Assembly (NCBI GenBank): GCA_947494205.1
Contig: CANLUH010000002.1
Location: 372,001-436,000 of the forward strand
DNA from: an uncultured Flavobacteriaceae bacterium
GTDB lineage: Bacteria; Bacteroidota; Bacteroidia; Flavobacteriales; Flavobacteriaceae
Length of the DNA stretch: 64,000 nt
Reading direction: 5' to 3'
The notes below the pieces were generated by a model that ran no database searches, was not told the origin of the DNA, and saw only the letters and a program-made list of their open reading frames with translations. Position 1 is the stretch's first letter. Each line of letters opens with the position of its first letter. This document shows, in pieces, positions 60,325 through 64,000 of the stretch. A program made the translations under genes and the position numbers.

Positions 60325-60681
60325 ATGAAAAAATTAATTTTTACAGCATTATTACTTATAGGATTTACATTTTCAGGATTTGCTCAATCTGATAAAATGA
60401 AAGAGAAAGCAAATCAAAAAATTGAAAAAATCAATACTCAAATTATTAAAGGTAATGAGAGTGTTGCTTTAACAGATGAGCAAAAGGAAAAGATTTACGC
60501 TTTAGAAATTGAAAAGCTTAAAAAAATTAAAAGCTTAAGAAAAGAGATTAAAGATAAGACTGTACTTAAAGAAAAAATCAAAGCTTTAAATAAAGCAGAA
60601 GGTAAAGAGATTTCTCAAAATATCTTGACAAAAGAGCAAAAGAAAGCCAGAAAAATGGCTAAAGAAAAGATTAAAAAATAA
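60325..60681 (+). CDS. Small periplasmic charged helical protein (Spy/CpxP-like)
   Basis: 118 residues. Signal peptide 1-20 (FSGFAQ), then an almost wholly helical, Lys/Glu-rich chain with LTDEQKEKIYAL and LTKEQKKARKM, resembling the LTxxQ motifs of Spy/CpxP proteins. Those bind unfolded periplasmic proteins; a chaperone role for the many exported enzymes nearby is only a guess. It sits 23 bases after the Calx-beta gene and 5 bases before the GH5 gene, so it is in their operon. Confidence 0.75.
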   Translation: MKKLIFTALLLIGFTFSGFAQSDKMKEKANQKIEKINTQIIKGNESVALTDEQKEKIYALEIEKLKKIKSLRKEIKDKTVLKEKIKALNKAEGKEISQNILTKEQKKARKMAKEKIKK

Positions 60682-60686
60682 TTAAA

Positions 60687-62066
60687 ATGAAGTATTTAAA
60701 ACTATCCATATTAATCTTTATTGCAACAATGACTATAAATGTTGTTGCTCAGTCGACACCACAACAAATTATTGCGCAAATGGGAAGAGGTATTAATTTG
60801 GGTAATGTTTTAAGTGCTCCAATAGAAGGGAATTGGGCGCCAGCAGTTGAAGAATCTTATTTTGATGATGTTGTAGCAGTTGGTTTTAAAACAGTAAGAA
60901 TTCCTATTCGGTTTGATAATCATACAACGTCATTAAGTTCTGTAAACTATACAGAAGCTAGTACAGGTAATTATATTGGTTCTAGCGCAGATTATAGTGT
61001 TAATGCAACATATTTAGACCGTATAGAAGAAGTTACAGATTGGGCTTTAAGTAAAGGGTTAATAGCTATTATAGATGTTCATGGAGATCATTGGTATTGG
61101 GAAAGCTATGATACTTCTAGTTCTGAATATAAAACTGGTAACGACAGATTAGCTGCTGAAGATCGTTTTAGAGCTATTTGGCGAGACTTATCAGTTAGAT
61201 TTCAAAATAAATCTGAAAACCTTTTGTTTGAGATTATGAACGAAGCTTATTTTAGTATGTCTGCAACTGAAGTTGATACTGTAAATACAGATATTCTTTC
61301 AATTATAAGGCAAACAAATCCAACAAGAAATGTTATAGTAAATGGAGGAGGAGTAAATTCTTGGCAAGCACCATTGCAAATGTCTTCAACGTTTATTAAT
61401 AGTGATAGTTATCTTATAGCCACTTTTCATTATTACAAACCTTTTAGTTTTACGAGTTCTTCAAAACCGCAACACAATGATTTTGATTGGGGAAGTGTTT
61501 CAGATAAAAATACAGTTGACTCTCATTTTGATTCCGTGTTAACTTGGTCTCAAAGCAATAATATACCAGTTTTGTTGGGCGAATTTGGTGCTGATAATCA
61601 ATGTGGTTATGATTATGTAAATAATGTTTGTGGTACAGATGGCGGACCAGATAATGCCTCAAGAGTAGCATACCATAGTTATTTGGCGGAAGCAGCAATA
61701 AATAGAGGATTTGCATTTACAGCTTGGGATGCTGGAGAAAAATCTAATAAAACAATTTATAAAGTTTCAGATAGAACTTGGGTTGAAGATGTTAGAAATG
61801 CATTACTGGGAAGCACGTTAAGTATTAATAATTTCATTACTAATAGTACAATGTTAATATACGCAAACCCTGTAAAAAAAACTTTAAATATAAAGTCTCA
61901 AAAACCAATACACCTAGTTTGTCTTTTTAACTTAAATGGAAGGGAAATAGCTTTAAATAATACTGTGACACAAAACATATCTCATATTAACAATGGGATG
62001 TATATACTTAAGATAACCTTTACAGATCAGACAAATTCTTATAATAAAATATTAATTAATCATTAA
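60687..62066 (+). CDS. Glycoside hydrolase family 5 (cellulase superfamily), T9SS-secreted
   Basis: 459 residues. Signal peptide 1-22 (NVVAQ) precedes a GH5 barrel: GRGINLGNVL, VGFKTVRIPIRF, DVHGDHWYW, acid/base Glu186 in EIMNEAY, FHYY and nucleophile Glu299 in LLGEFGA. A short T9SS sorting domain (about 390-459, YANPVKKTLNI to YNKILINH) follows. GH5 covers beta-1,4-glucanases, mannanases and xylanases among others; the subfamily cannot be read here. It is an extracellular endo-acting enzyme that probably makes fragments for SusCD. Confidence 0.9.
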   Translation: MKYLKLSILIFIATMTINVVAQSTPQQIIAQMGRGINLGNVLSAPIEGNWAPAVEESYFDDVVAVGFKTVRIPIRFDNHTTSLSSVNYTEASTGNYIGSSADYSVNATYLDRIEEVTDWALSKGLIAIIDVHGDHWYWESYDTSSSEYKTGNDRLAAEDRFRAIWRDLSVRFQNKSENLLFEIMNEAYFSMSATEVDTVNTDILSIIRQTNPTRNVIVNGGGVNSWQAPLQMSSTFINSDSYLIATFHYYKPFSFTSSSKPQHNDFDWGSVSDKNTVDSHFDSVLTWSQSNNIPVLLGEFGADNQCGYDYVNNVCGTDGGPDNASRVAYHSYLAEAAINRGFAFTAWDAGEKSNKTIYKVSDRTWVEDVRNALLGSTLSINNFITNSTMLIYANPVKKTLNIKSQKPIHLVCLFNLNGREIALNNTVTQNISHINNGMYILKITFTDQTNSYNKILINH

Positions 62067-62082
62067 ACTAAAATAAATTATT

Positions 62083-63285
62083 ATGAAGAAAATTACTTTT
62101 TTACTTCTTGCAATCCTGCCTTTAATAGGTATGGCACAAATTACAAATTCAACTTTTGACAGTGATGTCTCTGGATGGATAGAAAATAATGGAACTGTAA
62201 CTTTTAATGGAACAGAAGGTTCAGCTGCAGCAGGATCACTTCAATTAGTTACTACTGTCGCTAATGGTAGAGCTCAATCTAGCCCTAATACAGCTCCATC
62301 AAGTGGTGCTGGAAATTACTTGTTAACTTTTAAAGTTAAAGGAACAACTGGAAATAAAGTACAGGCATCAATTTTTCAAGCAGGAGTAAGTAGTGGGGCT
62401 CAATTAACTTTAACTGGTGGTTGGGATACTTATTCTTTTACTTTTACAGGAGTAACAACTGCAAATATGAATATTAGGTTAATTGGTAAAGAAGCTGGCA
62501 CTACTTATTTCTTTGATGATGTTGAATTTACTCCTCTTTCAACAGAAGATGCTTTTGTTGTAAATCCTAATTTTGAAACAACTACTGATTGGACTATTGA
62601 TGGAGCGGAATCTACTTTAAGTTATATAACAACAACTCCCCAAGAAGGTTCGCAATCTGGTCGCTTAACTTTTGATGTAAACCAAACTGCTAATCAATTT
62701 ATTGAAAACACTGTTTTTAATTTAGGAGAAACTGTAAGTCCAACGGAAATAAGCTCAACATTTTGGGTACGCGCCAATAAAGCTGGAGCACAAGTACAAT
62801 TAACGTATAGTTTGTATGATGCTGCAGGTACTTTAATATCAAATAATAATACAGCTACTTATACGATAGTGGCAGCAGATACTTGGGAAGAGGTTACTTT
62901 TAATAAGCCTATTACAGATAGCTTTAACCAAATAGAATATAGAATTAAAGTTAGATCTCAATCTAATGCATTAGCTGGTGATACTTTTGATTTTGATCAA
63001 ATTACAGCATCTTTTAGTTTTCCAACGCTTTCTAATGAAGATTTTGAGAGTGTATCAACAGTGTTTACAGTATATCCAAATCCTGCAAAAGATATTGTAA
63101 CAATAAATGGTAATAGTAATTTATCAGCAATTTCTATATATGATATTACAGGTAAAAAAGTGTTGTCTACTACTAAATTAGTAAATAATACGTTGAATAT
63201 TTCATCTTTAAATTCCGGACTTTACCTTTTAAAAATGAAGGATATAAAAGGTGCAATTGCTACGAAGAAATTAGTAGTAAAATAA
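62083..63285 (+). CDS. Two-CBM protein without catalytic domain, T9SS-secreted
   Basis: 400 residues. Signal peptide 1-18 (IGMAQ). Two beta-sandwich modules of the CBM4/9/22 type follow: about 19-155 (ITNSTFDSDVSGWIENNG; WDTYSFTF; FFDDVEF) and about 160-310 (NPNFETTTDWTIDG; WEEVTFNKPI; FDFDQITASF). A T9SS type A sorting domain (about 325-400, VYPNPAKDIVTI to KLVVK) ends it. There is no enzyme domain. It may bind the polysaccharide at the cell surface next to the GH5 enzyme encoded 16 bases upstream. Confidence 0.85.
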   Translation: MKKITFLLLAILPLIGMAQITNSTFDSDVSGWIENNGTVTFNGTEGSAAAGSLQLVTTVANGRAQSSPNTAPSSGAGNYLLTFKVKGTTGNKVQASIFQAGVSSGAQLTLTGGWDTYSFTFTGVTTANMNIRLIGKEAGTTYFFDDVEFTPLSTEDAFVVNPNFETTTDWTIDGAESTLSYITTTPQEGSQSGRLTFDVNQTANQFIENTVFNLGETVSPTEISSTFWVRANKAGAQVQLTYSLYDAAGTLISNNNTATYTIVAADTWEEVTFNKPITDSFNQIEYRIKVRSQSNALAGDTFDFDQITASFSFPTLSNEDFESVSTVFTVYPNPAKDIVTINGNSNLSAISIYDITGKKVLSTTKLVNNTLNISSLNSGLYLLKMKDIKGAIATKKLVVK

Positions 63286-63319
63286 TTTATATAAGTTCTT
63301 TTTTACCTATTAAATTAAT

Positions 63320-63357
63320 AAAAAGTCCAGTTTAAAAAGATTGGACTTTTTGTTTTT
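63320..63357 (+). terminator. Intrinsic terminator after the CBM protein gene
   Basis: A 10-bp perfect stem (63320-63329 with 63342-63351, AAAAAGTCCA and its complement) encloses 12 bases and ends in a T-rich tract to 63357. It closes the operon that ends with the CBM protein. Confidence 0.85.
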
Positions 63358-63414
63358 AATTCTTTCAGAATAACCCTCTGATTAAAATCAATAAATTAAC
63401 TAACTATTTAAAAA

Positions 63415-64000
63415 ATGGAAAAAGGTGTTTTTTTACTTCTAATTGCTGTAGTTTCAGCATTAGGAGGCTTACTATTTGGGTATGATACAGGCGTTATTAA
63501 TGGCGCACAATTTTATCTTACAGAACATTTTAGTTTAAGTGATAGCTTAAAAGGTTGGGTTGTTGGTAGTGCCCTTTTGGGCTGTTTTGCTGGTGCTATA
63601 ATTGCAGGGACTTTAAGTATTAAAATAGGAAGAAAATGGTCACTAATTATATCTGCAATATTTTTTACAGCATCTGCTTATGGATCTGGCCTGCCTGAGT
63701 TTTTCCCTCAATCTGTTAGTATGTTAGTTTTTTTTAGAATTTTAGGAGGATTAGGTATCGGTATAGCTTCAATGAATGCACCAATGTATATTGCAGAAAT
63801 AGCACCTACAAGTATTAGAGGACGTATGGTTACGTACTATCAATTAGCGATAGTAATTGGTTTTTTTATTGTGTTTTTGGCAACGTATTATATTGGTAAT
63901 AATTTAACTCAAGTTGAGAATATAGAGTTTGGATGGCGTCGTATGTTTTGGTCAGAATTAATACCTAGCGGTTTATTTTTAATATTGTTATTTTTTGTCC
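63415..64000 (+). CDS. Sugar-porter MFS transporter, 3' end outside window
   Basis: 195 residues are visible, in frame to the right edge. Hallmarks of the sugar porter family are LGGLLFGYDTGVINGA in the first helix, GRKWS in the loop after helix 2, RILGGLGIGIASMNAPMYIAE in helix 4 and PTSIRGRMVTYYQ after it. It is most like XylE/GlcP-type proton symporters, which would carry the monosaccharide freed in the periplasm into the cytoplasm. A terminator separates it from the CBM gene, so it has its own promoter, which I could not locate with confidence. Confidence 0.92.
   Translation, partial: MEKGVFLLLIAVVSALGGLLFGYDTGVINGAQFYLTEHFSLSDSLKGWVVGSALLGCFAGAIIAGTLSIKIGRKWSLIISAIFFTASAYGSGLPEFFPQSVSMLVFFRILGGLGIGIASMNAPMYIAEIAPTSIRGRMVTYYQLAIVIGFFIVFLATYYIGNNLTQVENIEFGWRRMFWSELIPSGLFLILLFFV

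Noticed and set aside
1-64000. CRISPR arrays, tRNA or rRNA genes, insertion sequences
   Set aside because: I looked for repeat-spacer patterns, cloverleaf-like sequences and transposase motifs and saw none.

Overview
Organism. The DNA is about one-third G+C. It has Bacteroidetes hallmarks: a SusC/SusD pair, a hybrid two-component regulator, type IX secretion (T9SS) C-terminal sorting domains, -7 boxes of the TAnnTTTG type, and almost no Shine-Dalgarno sequences. Together with many sulfatases this points to a marine, alga-associated member of the Flavobacteriaceae. This is inferred from gene content; no rRNA gene is present.

Region 1 (1-24788): nonribosomal peptide cluster, all on the + strand, probably one operon, entering from the left edge and ending at a clear terminator. 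Three synthetase genes give the visible order C(partial)-A-T-C | pseudoA-A-KR-T | TubC dock-C-A-T-C-A-T-TE. The middle protein carries a dead adenylation domain, then an acyl-AMP-ligase-type A domain with an active-looking ketoreductase. This suggests an alpha-hydroxy acid (depsipeptide) unit. Accessory genes follow: a periplasmic serine peptidase fused through three membrane helices to a cyclic-peptide-type ABC exporter (as in ClbP/ZmaM prodrug-activating systems), a type II thioesterase, an Sfp-type phosphopantetheinyl transferase, and an adaptor/ATPase/TolC export set without a visible permease. The break between the first two synthetase genes is a one-base frame change at a T5 run, so they may be one gene.

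Region 2 (24904-31255): ordinary or unassigned genes. These are a YifB/ComM-like AAA ATPase, a DUF1800-DUF1501 pair, a 470-base gene-poor stretch with a strong palindrome, and a minus-strand S74-chaperone (tail-fibre-like) secreted protein.

Region 3 (31369-64000): a polysaccharide utilisation locus. A lipoprotein formylglycine-generating enzyme (minus) is divergent from a hybrid two-component sensor/AraC regulator. Then come SusC, SusD, GH3, two sulfatases, a sulfatase/clan GH-A hydrolase/paralogous sulfatase trio, an SGNH esterase, a GH10 xylanase-like enzyme, a fifth sulfatase, a T9SS beta-helix protein, a Calx-beta surface lipoprotein, a small charged periplasmic protein, a GH5 enzyme, a CBM-only T9SS protein and a sugar-porter MFS transporter cut by the right edge. 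All five sulfatases keep the Cys that FGE converts to formylglycine. The set fits depolymerisation, desulfation and uptake of a sulfated, probably xylan-containing algal polysaccharide. A short dyad/promoter motif recurs upstream of several of its genes.
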